From: Polyporus tsugae
Taxonomy: Eukaryota; Basidiomycota; Agaricomycetes; Polyporales; Polyporaceae
DNA: 64,000 bases
Direction of reading: 5' to 3'
Assembly (NCBI GenBank): GCA_024305745.1
Contig: JAHRBS010000004.1
Location: forward strand, 1,178,001-1,242,000
Part shown: piece after piece, positions 39,530-52,784 of the stretch
Position numbering within the stretch: the stretch's first letter is position 1
How the letters are laid out: each line of letters begins with the position of its first letter
Position numbers and translations under genes: made by a program
Notes under the pieces: model-generated
Told to the model about the DNA's origin: nothing
Seen by the model: the letters and a program-made list of their open reading frames with translations, nothing else
Databases searched by the model: none

Positions 39530-41732
39530 TTATACCCTGACCCATCCTCGACAGCTGTCCGTCCCGCACGTACATTCCCTCGCGCCTTCAGGTCGTGCCT
39601 GGACCCGTTTGCCCTTGTTGTCCTGGGGCTCTAGCGCACCCTGTGGATCGTAGTCGATGGTCAATTCCGTGCGGGCAGGGATGTCTTGGGCTGCGACGAA
39701 TGCCAAGTAAGGCTGCTTGAGCTAGACAATTCGGGGAATATACATGTGTCAGAGCGCATTCGGAAGGTAAAAGAACGAGCTCACTTCCGGGATGGTGTCC
39801 CAGACCACAGGGACGACTTGCATATTGGGCTGGCATGAATGGCTGCAAGGCAGACGGTCAACAGGGGAGGCCAATGTGGTAACACGATTAGCCTACTTCA
39901 CGAATCTAGTCCAGTTCCCTGAATATCATTTCTTTAGCTTCTAAAGGACGGAGGGCATGCAACGGAGGGCAGGCATACCATGCGCATACCCGTCCACCGA
40001 GTATGTCCCAGTCGGGTCGTCGTCGCTTCCCTCGTCTCCACCTTCACGTACGTCCAGATCAAAGATGTACGACTTGCGTTCATGACCCGATTCCTGACGT
40101 TGCTCTGCGACTGCACGGGGTCTGTATCTTCATTTAGCCTGGAACATCCCACTTCGATGGCGTAATGATCGTCAGACTGACATCAACTCTCTTGAAGAGC
40201 GTCAGTTGAATCCTCGAGCTTAAAAGCCGAGTCCTTACCCAGTGTAAATACCAAGAACTTTGCCTCTTTTGAGAGGAACGGTCGCTCTTGCTCCCCAGCC
40301 ATGTGTGCGTGTTAGGAAAATCTCGATAGGCGCATCCCTAGGGAGCTGTGCGACGCGGTTGGGACACGCAGCCTCGCACGAGCAATTCTACGGATAGCAT
40401 CAGAAGCACTGGGCCACGAACGTCGAGGTTTGGCTCGTACCTCATTGCACTCGATCACTTCCATCCCAGGAGGTAACTGGAAGTTGAAGAGCTTTTGCTT
40501 CACTAGGATGTGAGCACCGTCGTCCAATTGGGAGAGAGATTTAAAGGCGCGAACCTTTCTCGTATAGGCAAAGGTCTGATGACCACTGCCGTTTTGCAAC
40601 CCAGATTCCTTCTGACACTCGCACTTGTCCGCCTCCAGGCAGAGTTCTTCGCATTCACAACCCACCAGGAAGGCCTTTTGGTCCTCTGACATACGCGTGC
40701 CATCGGCGCTGGTGGAAATCTGGTCAGTAAATTGTGTCGCCCACCTGGACTCTATGGATCAGATATCATACTCACTATACGTAGTGTCGCTCGAGGTATT
40801 GAAAATTGGGAACGAGGGACGGGATCGATTCTTGAGTGACATCGTTCACGAAGGTAACAGGCGCAGCGCCCTCTATGGTCTCCGCCCATTTCTTCTCCAG
40901 TCTCATGCGCATCCGACCTCCCACGGTCCGCGGCGGTGTGCGCGATCCTGTCGTATGCTCCTTCTCCTCCTCCGAGTCCGGCACCGAAGAGGAGACCAAC
41001 CTGCGGGCGGTGCGCTTGGGAAGAGGCTTCACCGGCCTGTGCGACGGCCCCGGAGCGGGGCTCTGCGCAGAGCCCGGTGTGTTCGACCGTGACTTTTCCC
41101 TCGATGCCTCCCTCGGGGTCCGTGCCGCGGACGCGCTCCTAGATGACAACGTCTTGGACGACGCCTGGCTTGTGGCGTTTGAAACAGGCTTCAACCGTTT
41201 GAGCTGCCCGTCAAAGTCGATGGGCCGCCGCGGATCGTCCGAATCAGGCCCGTCGCCGATGTACAACTTCTTGAGCTCCTCGTACCCGCGGGCGCGCTCG
41301 ATCGTCCGGTCTTCATGGAGCATGTGCCAATCCTCGACGCCTATCGCTATGGCAGAGCTCGCCTTGGCCTTGGCCATCCGCTTCGCAGCTTGTTTCTGGT
41401 CCCATTCTTTGATGAGCTCTGCGAGGTCTTCTCGGGGGTGCTCCCACGTCGTGTTCGTGTTATCCTTGCGTTTCCATCCCTCTCCCCATTTTACCTGTCG
41501 GATTATGAGTGTGGTAATGGAGGCGGAGTGTCTAAAACACCGGAACCTCATATCTGAATAGGAGAGTGAGCGACCATGTCTTTGAATCGACTTGAAAAAG
41601 GGAAACCCTCTACCTCTTCTGACCGAAAGCATCGATGCTCTCTCCGACGATACCATCAACGACCCATTCTCGATCACTTTCACCCCAGTCCTCTTCTGGC
41701 GAAGGAGACGGAGAGTATTCATGGTCAGACAT
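39530..41732 (-). CDS. Histone H3-K9 methyltransferase, chromodomain + SET (Clr4/Su(var)3-9 type)
   Basis: From ATG 41732 ([20 protein letters not shown]) the first exons encode a chromodomain: [21 protein letters not shown], then [20 protein letters not shown] charged linker follows. The pre-SET Cys cluster reads [19 protein letters not shown] and [16 protein letters not shown]. The SET domain has [43 protein letters not shown], the catalytic [16 protein letters not shown] and ELTIDYDP, then the post-[15 protein letters not shown] and a stop at 39530. The splice between YTGELM and the KSYIF exon (about 40100-40230) is unresolved. Enzymes of this build methylate H3K9 to nucleate heterochromatin, including over transposons. 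It is in tandem with the Puf gene upstream. Confidence 0.92.
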
Positions 41733-42507
41733 ACTGTATGCAGTAACGGAGTGAAAGCCAAACGTCCGATGAATGACCTGAAACAAGGCTAGCCCCAGTG
41801 ATGAACGCGTGCTAGATCACGTGGCCATTCTCGAAGCACGAAAAAAGTAATTCCTGGACCTAATCAAACGGCTCCTAGATTGCAGAATAAGTACAGGATG
41901 ACAAACAACTAATGCTCTCGATATACTATAAAAACAAATTACGGGGCCTAGAAATGGGCGAGGGATGAGGGAGCGAAACAAAGGGCCTGGTACGCTGTAC
42001 AAGTATGAAAGAGTACGCAGTACAAGTGTCAGGTAGGAGCGGAAACGCGGAGCAGCAGAGAGCGCAAGGCAAGCAGCAAGCGATATAAAACGGCAAGTAG
42101 ATGTTTAATGAGGCATTTCTTGTTGAGGTTGTATAGTGCAAGGAGCGGAAAGCGAGAAGAGCGAGAGCGTTGTATGTGACGAAACACCTGTTGGATGCGG
42201 ATGTGGCAAAATACAATTGCGCGATGCTGGTAATATATTCGAGGTGAGCGAGCAGCCCAGAATGCATGATGGTCCGCAGACGCGGGCCGAGGTAATGGAC
42301 TAGCCCGGGAGGGATACTAAACAGGGTCCATGACGGGCTGGCATAGGTATAATCCCACACGCATCAGGACGGCGCGCGGGAGGGATTAGGAGAGCAGTAC
42401 GAGGCCAAACGAATGACGAGATATGCATACGATCATGTTTTCTACCGACCGACGAGACGACCGCTTGTGGGAGTGTCTTACGGGGCCGACCACAACCAAG
42501 GACGCCT
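41733..42507. other. Spacer between the Puf gene and the methyltransferase gene
   Basis: About 775 bp; contains the Puf 3' untranslated region and the methyltransferase promoter (same-strand neighbours). Open frames here show no motif support. Confidence 0.5.
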
Positions 42508-45500
42508 TCACATGCCGTACGCGAACGACTGGCGTTGGTAAGGATCCGCCACGGCCACCGGGAACGGATTGCCGTAGGAAGACATTCCAGAGAATGCCCC
42601 AGCGTGTGATTGGGGAGGGGTGAGACCCGGACTCTGGTTGTTCGAGCCCTGCATCACGTAGCTGTCGATGGAGTGTGTCTGGAGGCCAGCGTGGAGGCCT
42701 GGACCACCCTGTAACGCGTACAGACTGTTCTGCGCAGTGTACGCGTCCGCTAAGGCACCGGCCTGGAAATGGGACATATGACGGCCCGCGTTGTGGGCCA
42801 TTCCCATGCCTTGGTTGCCGATGCCCATGTTCACGAGCGCCTGCTGGTTGTGATGGTAGCCTCCGCCGCCGCCTCCGCCATACACGTCGTTGTGCTCGCG
42901 CTGGAGCTTGTTCTGGATCCGTTTACCGTACGGCGTGTTACGGATGAGCGGCAGAACTGGGCGGATGCCCTCAACGAGGAGAGCACGCTGTGCGGGCTCA
43001 GCGTAATCGAGCGCAGTCTGTGTGAAACGTTACCCACGGTCAGCACACCCTGCACAAGGGCGCAAGGGGTATGATGGAAGGACGTACCTGCACACAGTAA
43101 TTGCCATAGGAATCTCTCAACAGTTTCTCCAGGCGAGTCCGATTCAGAAGCTCTCCAATCAGCATCTTGCGCGTGCTGTGCTCAGCGACGCGGACGCACT
43201 TAAAACGGAAACACGATCTGATTAGCCAAGAAAAGACGCATCCACAAAAGGCATCCACGCACCTTCTCGATGACGTTTGAACTGAACTTCTGAACGGACA
43301 GGGCGCACACATTGCCCGTGAACTGGCGGATAACCGCGTCGCTGAAGCGGTTGTCGTTCAAGTCGAGAATGTATTGGACCACCTGCCGAGTTCAGCCACA
43401 TCAGTATCAGAAGAAACGGATTTTGTGCGCGGCCTCGGGCAGGGAAAACTTACATAGTTGCCGTAAGGGTCCTGGACAAGCGTGAGCGCGTTGTACGTGA
43501 TCTCATTCACGAGCTGAACACGCTGGTGCTCCGACGCGTGGTCGATGCAGCGCTGGAGCACGCAGCAGCCATGGCGGTGCGTGGCGACCTCAACACAGTT
43601 GGCCGCAACGGCATTGTAGATAAACTGTACACCCCACAAAGAATTTATAAGCGTCCTGCTCAAGTAAAGACGCTGGCGCCCGGCGCCCTTACCTGGTTAT
43701 CCTCTGGTGCAAGCTTGTTGAGGCACTTCTGGATGACGTGGTTCCCGTTGAGGTCCTTGATGAGCACGACGACGTGCAAGCTCAGAGCGAGGATGATAGA
43801 GTGGATCTGAATGTGCCATGGTTAGACCACCAAGCCCCTGAGAACAATGAGAACGTATTGACTGGTGTGACACTCGCCTGCCTCCGGGTGGAAAGGAAGT
43901 CGATCATCTTCTGAACCGCGCGGGTGCCGTGCATGTTGAGCGAAATGTTCACAAGGTCCTGCGCGACGGACTCGCAGATGACGTTCCGTTGCTCGTCCGT
44001 GGAGTACTCCAGGAGCTTCTGGCAGAGGTAGTTGCCGAAGGGATCTACAAGGCTTTGTTAGCAACCTAACGCCGCTCTGAAGACGATGCATCGTACCCGT
44101 CATGAGGTCCGCAAAGTGACCGAAGGTCTCGCGAAAGATCATGTCACGGTGTTCCGGAAGGCCCTCCTCTAGCTTCTTCTGGAGGTAGCGGCAGCCGTGC
44201 TGGTCCTTGCACAGTTGCGGGATCTCCCCTACGAGGTCCTCGAGACGTGTACCCGCGAACCTGTTGACTGCACGAAATTGGTCAACACGACGTCAACCCC
44301 GGCCGCGCAGTGGTGTTGTCAAGGACGTACACTCACGGTCGATATCCCCACGCTTGTGCTTGGGGCCGTGCAGACCGTTCATCTTCCCATCCGCTGCTCC
44401 GTTGGGACGTCCGTTCACGTTGAAGCCGTACTTCGCCCCGTTGTGGTGGTACAACGCAGTCGAACCCGTCGACCCCACAGCGGCGCCTCCACGACCAGCC
44501 GACTCAAACCCGTACGAGTTGAAGCTCCCCCCATCCATGCCGCCGGAGAGCCCGTACACGCCATCACCGCCGTATTGCTGAGAACGGTGATACAGGTTAG
44601 ACATCACGATCCGAAATGGAACGACCTCCAATCGACACACACCTCGTCCATCCCCGATTGAATCGAGTTGAAGCTCAACGGGCTACCATCAAACTGGCCG
44701 GAGGGCATGCGGGACAGCGAGGGAATGAGCTCGCTGTCTTCGCTCAACTGGCGCGAGATCTGCGCGCTCAGGATGCCGTTGATGTTGTGCGGGTCGCCGG
44801 AGAGCGGCGTGCCAGGGGCCTTCGCGAGCTGCCCAGCAGAGTTGGGCATGCCAGGGAGTGGGGTGGCGGGGACTGAGCGTGCAGAGGGAATCGACGAACG
44901 AGGGTCACCGAGGCTCAGCGGCGAGCCGCGGCGGGACGAAAGTCCTTGTGCAAGGCCCTGGGACACCTGCTGCAAGAGAGGCGTCGTAGTGCCTGACACA
45001 GTGCCGTTTGCCTTGGGCCCGGAGAAGTCTCCTAGCGCAGGAGACAAGGTCATGGCCGGGTTCGTCACGTTGCGTCGATCAGAACGGCTTAAACTCTCGG
45101 GGATACGACCGCTGCCGTTGAACTGTGGCCACTCGGAGGACTTCTGTTGGCCGCAGGAAGCGTCGCCCAACATCGACGCCAAGGGGACAGACGAGAGAGA
45201 AGGGGAGGTTGACTCAGCATTCAAGGCGCGTCGGGAAAGAAGTAGGCGAGGGATAGAACGCACCTTGTTGCCGAAGCCGTTCGAGAACTTATCCTCGTCT
45301 GAAGTAGGCAAGTGAAGCATCGCATCTGAAACAAATGAGGCGTTGGTTGATTAGAGTGCAACGAAGCGTACGCACTGTGCATCTCCTGATCCAACTGTTC
45401 GTCCAACATCATGCCCGCGTTGTACACTCCCGCGTAGTCATTCACGAACCGTCCGCTGTTCGAGCGGAGGATGGACTGAGGGATCACACCGGACGGCGTA

Positions 45501-46261
45501 GCAACGCGCTCACGCTCAGCCCGCTCACCTGCGAGGGACAGGCCCTGCAAGTGCTCCGCGAGTTCCTCGTCATGCTCGCTGGCAGAGGTGCGACGACTGG
45601 CGGGCATGCTCTTGGCACCTCCGGGACGTGCGAAGGACTGATTGCCGGAAGGCAGCTCCGGAGAATGGTTGACGGAAGGGGCGTAGGTTACGGACTTACG
45701 CTTGTCCGCCTTGCCAACAGCTTGCAACAACGCGTCTGGATCCATCACCGAGCGGGAAAGGCTGGACGGGTAGGTCGGGGAATAGTCGTCGCTCAACACC
45801 GCGTTGACGCGGGGAGGGGTGGTAGGCGCCGATACCGCGAGATGCTGGGGGGCCTCGACGGGGATGGTGAGCAGCTCTCGGGCCTGCTTCTGCTCAAGGG
45901 CACGCATCTGATCTTCGAACATCTTGCGCTGGAGGAGGCGTTGACGCTCGTGCTCCATGCGCTTGACCATGCGCTGATGTTTGCCGAGAGACAACAAGGT
46001 CAGCTTACGCGAATATATTGTCCACGAGGTGAATGACCCACAGCAGACACGTCCGGGACATTAGCACCGAGCCTCGCGGCCTACGGAAGAGATAGCGGGG
46101 CGGGCGGACGTCAGTGGGCTTCTGCTGGATGGGAGATCGCGGGGCAGGACGGGACGCACCGAATCCGCAAGGTCCAAGAACGCAGGCGGGCTCTGAATCC
46201 TCTCGCCGGAGTTCTGACGAGTCTCGGTGGGGGAAGTAGAGGCGTCCAAAGTAGTATTCAT
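42508..46261 (-). CDS. Pumilio/Puf-family RNA-binding protein
   Basis: A multi-exon gene from ATG 46261 (MNTTLDASTSPTETRQNSGE). A long Ser/Pro/Gly-rich N-terminal half contains a basic helical segment (HQRMVKRMEHERQRLLQRKM). The Pumilio domain follows with eight repeats recognised by their RNA-contacting helices: QHGCRYLQK, NYLCQKLLEY, HGTRAVQKMI, NGNHVIQKCL, HGCCVLQRCI, YGNYVVQYIL, SSNVIEKC and YGNYCVQTAL. After it come NTPYGKRIQNKLQREHNDV and a Gly/His/Gln-rich C-terminus ending QRQSFAYGM. Repeat composition and the C-terminal KRIQNKL are most like the Puf4/Mpt5 group. Puf proteins bind UGUA-containing 3' UTRs and repress or decay the mRNAs in the cytoplasm. Exon joins lie in conserved repeat positions; introns are 50-70 nt. 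Confidence 0.92.
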
Positions 46262-48544
46262 AGCGAAAGAAGAAGAGGGAATACTTTTGCTCCAAGGTGG
46301 TCGACAGAGAACAGATTGAGCAGAACGGTTAGAGTAGTGAGTGAGATAAGCCTAATTGCACAAGGGTAATCCTGCGTTGCGCGGCCAGCAGAGCGGTGAG
46401 TGAGAGGTGTGAGGACGGGGGGGGGAGGGAGGGAGGACGTGATGGGGACTGACCTGCCAGCTGATTTTTAGCCCGTCTATAACGACTATGTTGGTACAAT
46501 GTATGGGGAGTACTGCAGGGGGTGAAGGTGAGGTGGAGGAGGAGGAAGGATGGCTGGGGACGCACGCTGGAGCGAATTTTGACAGCAAGAGGATGGGGAG
46601 GGTGGTGACAAGGACTATTAGCGGTGTACAGGAGTGTCCTTACTGGGGAAGAGCAAGCAACTCTAAACGCAACGCTCGCCTGACTGACCCCCGATTTTAA
46701 ACCTCCGACTACCAACGGCCGAGCCCCCCTTGCTTAACGCCCCTTGAAACCCCCATCAAGCCTTCACTAGCTTCACTGTTTGCCGTCTCCTTTGCCTTTC
46801 CGCTCGCTAAAACACTACGGTCTTACGCCCGCTCCTTTCATAACCGGCCTTCTTCCCTCCAGCCGTCTCATTGTCGCCAGCCTTCTCGTCTCGAGCTCCA
46901 TCTCTTGCAGATCTCCGTCTCGCGCTCAACGGTCCACCCATGCTGCCTAGGCGCTAATTGACCCGAAAAGGAGATTCCCGATTGCAGTCTAGCGCGTTTA
47001 CACATAATAATCGGTTCTCAGCCACTTAAGTACTTACTTCTCCCCTTCTTACCCGTCTTAAGCCAAGCGATATAGCATTGCAATGCTTGAACTAACAATG
47101 CTAAACACTGAGCTTTACTCACTGCAAGACGGTGATGGCAATCCGTTTGTGGACATGTTCGGCGGGACGTTTCGGCCTCCAACCTCCCTCCGCTGCAATG
47201 GATTCCCTTTAGCCGATGTCGGGCCAGCTCGCGTTCTCATGCGCCCACAAGAGATTCCCCCTCTTACGACCCTTTGCCAGACCCGTTCTCGCCAGTCAGA
47301 CTCGCGACGCCCACTGCAATTTTCTGCATTACATTCGAGCCGTTCGATGGTCTGGCGCGCGGCCCATCCGTCCTCCCGTGGCCACTTCCGACTTCGCGAA
47401 CATCCGACGTGATACGTGAGGAAGCCGCGTGAAACCGGAGACCCTAGCGCGGGAAGCTTGGGGGAACACCACTGAATATTTTGTCCCCCGTGGTGAGCCG
47501 TCCACCCGGCCACTATGTATGTACTTATCACTGCCATCCGAGAATATTGCACCTGCGGCGATGGCCACATTGAAATTCGCGTCCAGGCGCGATGCCATGC
47601 CGTCGACGCTTGGTTTTTTGGTGGCGGCGGGTCCGAACCTGTCCGAGCCCGGAGCCTGCCCGGCCCGGGTCCTGGGGCGCTTGAATATTCCCTGTTGGTG
47701 GCCAAACGCATCTTGATCGCTCCGTTGGACGATCGACGATGCGCTGCGCGCCACATGCCTCACGCTGCCATAGGGACAACCGGCGAAGATGAACCGCACG
47801 CACCTAGGTCCCTTCGAGCCTATCGTCGTTCAACATGTACACTAATCGCGCTCATCTTTCAGTGCATACTTACCTGGCCACCCGGCCACAGCCCATGACC
47901 GGAGGAGGAGGCGGTGACGTCGAGCAGAAGCTCAAAGTCCTTTGACTTCGAGCTCGCACAGAGCCACCGGCAGAACCGTCGCAGAGTCGGCATACGGGGG
48001 AGACGCCACAAATTTACGCGTTTGCTTCCGCGCGCGACGTTACGCGTTAAGCCATTTCAAGCGACCCTGAACCAGATGAGTTCCAGCTCCTGGCGCGCGG
48101 TGGGCGTGATCGAATCGGACCCGCGTCGCCGCGGATGCATTGCAAACCGTAATCACCCAATTTTAATAACAGACACAAGACTGCGAATTGGTATTTCCGA
48201 GGTTAACTCAGATTCTCTGCCAGCTGGATTTGCATCTCAAGGCAGCCTTCCCCGACGCTGCCTCCAATAAGACGTAACGCGATGCTCACACGGTCATTAA
48301 ACGTTAAACGTCGAACGGCGAACATGTGTAACTACTCGTAAAGCACAACATGAACGCATTTATGGTAGCAGCATATGTAAACACGAACAGTGCGTGAAAG
48401 AGCGTACGTATCCCTGGTCCCGAAAGCTAGCACTATGTAATAACAGATAAGTAGACCGTGTTCGACTGCGCCGCGCTCGCGTATCCGTTCGGGTAGGATG
48501 ATCGACAACCCGAACCGTAGCCTAAAGTCAAAGGCCCTCCGGCC
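46262..48544. other. Long intergenic region, no supported gene
   Basis: About 2.3 kb. The 46.35-46.95 kb part is strongly C/T-rich on one strand, as in fungal promoters of highly expressed or long-leader genes, and probably belongs to the Puf gene. A 213-codon minus-strand frame (47115-47756) and plus-strand frames near 47083-47900 overlap each other, lack motifs and have no splice partners, so I do not call a gene. Confidence 0.45.
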
Positions 48545-51500
48545 TCATGAGCTCATCACCAGAGGAGGGGACTGCGCCACGGGGCCGCCGCCAACGTTAA
48601 CGACCTTCTCCCTGCCGCGCGAAGTCGTGCGTCCTTGCGCTTTGGCGTCATGATGATGCTCACGCTCGCACGCGCCGGCATCCGCAATCACCTTCCCTTC
48701 CACGACCTCGTCCCCTTCACCCGCTTCCCCGGTGCCGACCCCACGAATCGTCCTCCGGTCGTCTTCGTCATCACCCGCTTCACCCGCGTCGACGTCAGCA
48801 GCCTCACCGTGGCCGTGCGTCGTGCCATTGACGTCAACCGACGCTTGCGCCGCCTCTGCATCCGGCGTCTCCGCCACGGGGTTCATTGACGGCTTCTGGC
48901 TCGCAGTGCTCCGGCCTCGAAAGGTCAAAAACCCGGTGAGCGGCGCGAGGTCGAGGAACGCACGCGACTTGCGCGGGGTTGCCTTCGTCGGCGTCGACGT
49001 CCCGCTCGCTGGCGGGGTGCTGCTTCTGCTCCCGCTCCCGCCCGGCGCTGGCGCTGTCGTCTGAGCAATGATGGAGTCTTCCGATGTGGAATGCTTGCGC
49101 TTGTCAGAAGAGGGGTCTTCGCCGCAAGCATCCGCACCTGTGCCTGATTGGGGTGTCGGCTTAGTGGAGAGCGAAGATTTCGCCGGGACGGAAGTGTCGG
49201 ACTGCAGGGACGAGATTGACAACGAGGAGGAGACAACGCGGTGGCGGCTGTTGGCAAGGCAGGACACGAATATCAGAAGCTGGGAACACCCATGTACCGT
49301 AACTCAATCAAACCCTCACGGTATGAAGCGCTGCTCGTTGTCGGTGAGAGTCAGCAGCAGGTTCTTGATATTCGGCAGAGTGTGGCGCATGTCCAATGCA
49401 CGAAGGTTGCGCTCGCTCATGAGCTATTTGCCGGATGTGCCTAGGCGATTAGCGGATGGCATCCGGAATAGAACTGAGGCTCACCATCTCGATGTCCTTG
49501 TTGAGCAGGAACACACCATACTCGAAGCGGTACGTATCGACCCCTTTCGAGAAGAGAGGGAAACTGCCGCGAAGCATTTTAAAACGCCGGTAAATGCAAC
49601 AAGCAGAACAGACGCGACTTACTTCCTCGGACCAACCATGGCGGAGATACCGTCCTTGATCATGCTCCGGCTACCCACGCATGTCACAGGATAGACAAGT
49701 CTATGTCCCGTGTAGGCGGCCAGAAGCTGGACAAGCTGCGCGGCATACCCTAACGCCGTCGCTACGCTGTCTTCTGTCACTTCTTTGAATGCCGGTAGGG
49801 ACAGGGGCGGCGCAGGGTCGGTCGCGGCGACGGGGATTGGAAGAGGCACGTTGAGAATGGAGAAAAGCAAGTCCGGGGGAGAAACGAGCTCTATGGGGTA
49901 TATGAAAGAAACAATGAATATCAGGTTGCTGCGCATGATCGGGAGGAGGTTGCGCAGAGACGACAGTCGAGCCCTGGACGAAGTATCCTTCAGCGGGGAG
50001 AGAAAATAGCGGGTAGATCGTCGACATACCGCTCCTCGGCGATGGTCTCTTCTGTTCCCGCCTCCAGTTTCACGTCTTGCTTATGCAGCTGTCGTGCTTG
50101 CTCGAGCAGCTCGCGTCGCCTTCGCAAGGCATCGCGTCGGGCGCCTATGCGATCTCGCACTGACGACGAGGAAGTCAGCAACAGTGTAGGTAGATGTCAG
50201 GCACGATACTGACAGGATTCCGCATCTCTGTCGACTTTGGACCGCTCCCCGTTCAGTTCTGCCACCCAAGCTTCCCGTTCAGAGGCCTCCCGAACCTTCA
50301 CATAGATAAGTCAGTCACGGTTCAACAGACACTGAGAGAGAATGCGAAGGTTGATTCTCGCACATGCCATACGCTTCGCCACTCCAGGCTCCGTTACTTA
50401 CCGAAATATGCGCCTCATTGTGGAGAACCGCCTTGTCGACCTGGCGGACCACTTCGCCCAATGATTGCTCCGTATCCAGTATGACCGATTGGAGGTTGAT
50501 TAGCCTAGAACACAGCTCAATTTAGCAGCAATACTCGCGCCAACGTATCCCGAATACGTACTTGAGAAGATCCTGCCAGTTCGCGGACTTGACCACGCGC
50601 TTCCGCCGCAGGAGGGTGGTCCCATCTAATTCGCTAATTGTCGGACTAGTGGGCATGTCGTCGAAGCCACCGTCGACTCTTGGGGTTCGCAACCCCATCT
50701 CCCCTACCGGCCCTCTCCCTTTGTGCATTTCCGTCTCGGGGTCCGAATTGTAGCCAGTATTGGGACTCGGCGACCGAGATGAAGAGCGTGATCGCAGTGA
50801 GCGAGCAGGCAGGTAGAGTGTCTCGCCAGAAGACAGGGATATCAACAGTGTATTTGACGGAATGTGGGACGGATTTGCAGCAAGCTGGACGACGATAATT
50901 ATCAGGAGGTGCAACGTAAAATAGCATCATCGAGCTCACATCCTGCGACAGGGCTTTCAACTGGTTCAAGACGACCTCCCATGACTCCAGGACTTTCCAT
51001 TGAGAATCGCCCATGGCGTTATCCAGCTGCTTCTCCTTCCCTTTGCCCTTCGCATCGACAGACATCCGCGACCATGCGCTATCGGATGCGCGAAAGGTGC
51101 TCTGTCCCTCCTGAACCACGCGTCCCCAAATGTCCATCCGCATCCTGGCACCGCTCAAATCAGTCCCCGGTGCGAACTCGTATCGACTAAGTTGAAAGGT
51201 GGGATTGGTTGAAGGCCAGTGTATAGGAGAGATATAGTCTGGGACAGGAAGAGAATCGTCTTGAGAGAATCCTTCCGCTATAGGTGAGCTCTGTGCTGGG
51301 CTCGAGGAAGCGATTGGGAAGCGGGCCTTCTGAGGCGAGGAGGTAGAAGGCGCTTTGGGATGTTTCCCATTTGGCAACGAAACTGACGCGGACTTCCCAT
51401 GGGTGTTCAATACGCTCTTGACAGAGGGAGAAGAAGGTGAAAAAGCGTGCCGCGTTGTGGTGGGCGACCGCGTTGTGGTAGAAGAGCTCGCAGAGCTTAC

Positions 51501-52373
51501 GGTACCACGTCTTGGCATCAACTTTGCCGGCGCACCGTTCTTCAGGGGAGTCTTGTCTTTTGCAGGTCGAGATGGACTCGTAGGCCGTGAGGAAGAGGGT
51601 GAAGGGTGCTGTATCCGCTCGCCATTAGGAGAGCCAGGTTGAGGATGACGGGTATGAGAATCGCTTGAAAGTAGGGTAATGGTGACAAAAGTCTCCACAA
51701 GGCGCGAGTGTAGTATATTCTCTAGGCTCTTCTGCGAGGTGTCTCGGAATAAGTTTGGGAAGAAGGCAGAACCAGCCGTGCCGAGGCTGCCGGACAGCGC
51801 AGATGCGGAAGACGCGGCTTGAAGAGAGTGAGCGGAGGCGGCCGACAGCGCACGAGAACGGTGAGTAGGGCGGTTAGGTCCGGACGAACCAACGTTGGAA
51901 GAGCGTCTTGTGAGTTTGTGGCTCAAGGAGCTCGCGGAGGTGGAGAGTCGTAGGCTAGCCCGGGAAGATGTCCGCCTGCCCAGGGTAGGCTCACCGGAGT
52001 AATCCACACTGCCCGACGCGCCATCTTCGTCATTCCTTGGAGCAGAATGAACAGAGCTAGTGGTTGATATCCGTCTTCCACGTTTCCTGCCCACGGTCAC
52101 ATCAAGGTCGTCCGACAAGTGTCCATAGGGAGTAAACTGAGGTTGTGCCGACGGTTTCGTAAGAGCAGAAGCGAGGGCATCGCGGACGGGGAATGGGGTC
52201 AGATTGCGGACTTGGACGGAAGTGATATGGCGAATGCGACGCTGCTCCAAGAATGAATGTTATGTGATGAACCAGTTGGAGGACCAAGGTGAGCTCACCG
52301 ACAGAGTAGATGTTGCGTACGGGGCAACTTCATGATCGCTATCATTCCATGACGAGAACGACAATGTTTGCAT
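48545..52373 (-). CDS. UVRAG/Vps38-like protein (PI3-kinase complex II / autophagy)
   Basis: First exon from ATG 52373 (MQTLSFSSWNDSDHEVAPYA) joins to RRIRHITSVQVRNLTPFPVR. Then a Ser-rich, probably C2-type N-terminal part with NLFRDTSQKSLENILHSRLV and YISPIHWPSTNPTFQLSRYE, a block TLYLPARSLRS, NWQDLLKLINLQSVI, and a coiled coil (VRDRIGARRDALRRRRELLE). The C-terminal domain is the conserved part: SIEGYFVQGS, LGYAAQLVQLLAAYTGHRLV, YPVTCVGSRSMIKDGISAMV, then PLFSKGVDTYRFEYGVFLLN and LDMRHTLPNIKNLLLTLTD, which match the UVRAG/Atg14 domain. A Ser/Asp-rich tail follows. Vps38/UVRAG is the Vps30/Beclin partner that steers Vps34 to endosomes. Atg14 is the alternative but is usually shorter and lacks the N-terminal part. 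Confidence 0.85.
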
Positions 52374-52784
52374 ATTCCGGGGATGTCCGAGTTAATAGTA
52401 GAGTGCAAGAATCAGCGGCCGAAAGATAGGCAGAGAATCAGGCGGGTATGGGCGGAAGAGCACTCTAGAGGAGCATATAGTAGATGTAGAGGAGACGCCA
52501 ACGATCGACAGCGGTCAATGGCAAGCCTTGGTTTCAGAGAGATGGGGAGAATGGTCGCCGCCGTCGCGGTGGATGTGGAGGAGTGCTACAAGAAGTCATG
52601 GAACGGAGACCGTCTCCGAGAGACTGGACAGAGCCGCTGTGACGCGCGTGAATTCGATCGTCCACTTCCCTCGCGCAGCGCAGGCGCGTAGCCACACGCC
52701 ACCCAACTTGGCCTTGACTTCGCCATAGTCGCGCACAGGCGACCGCGACCCCCGTGTCTTCCCTGTTTACTCCCATCCTCAACC
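52374..52784. promoter_or_regulatory. Divergent promoter region
   Basis: 411 bp between the start codons of the UVRAG-like gene (minus) and the next gene (plus). Short frames only; a C-rich stretch precedes the plus-strand start. No defined binding site was identified. Confidence 0.45.

Noticed and set aside
47115..47756. 213-codon minus-strand open frame between the Puf and UVRAG-like genes
   Set aside because: Overlaps equally long frames on the other strand, is Arg/Pro/Ser/Trp-rich without motif, and no start context or introns support it.
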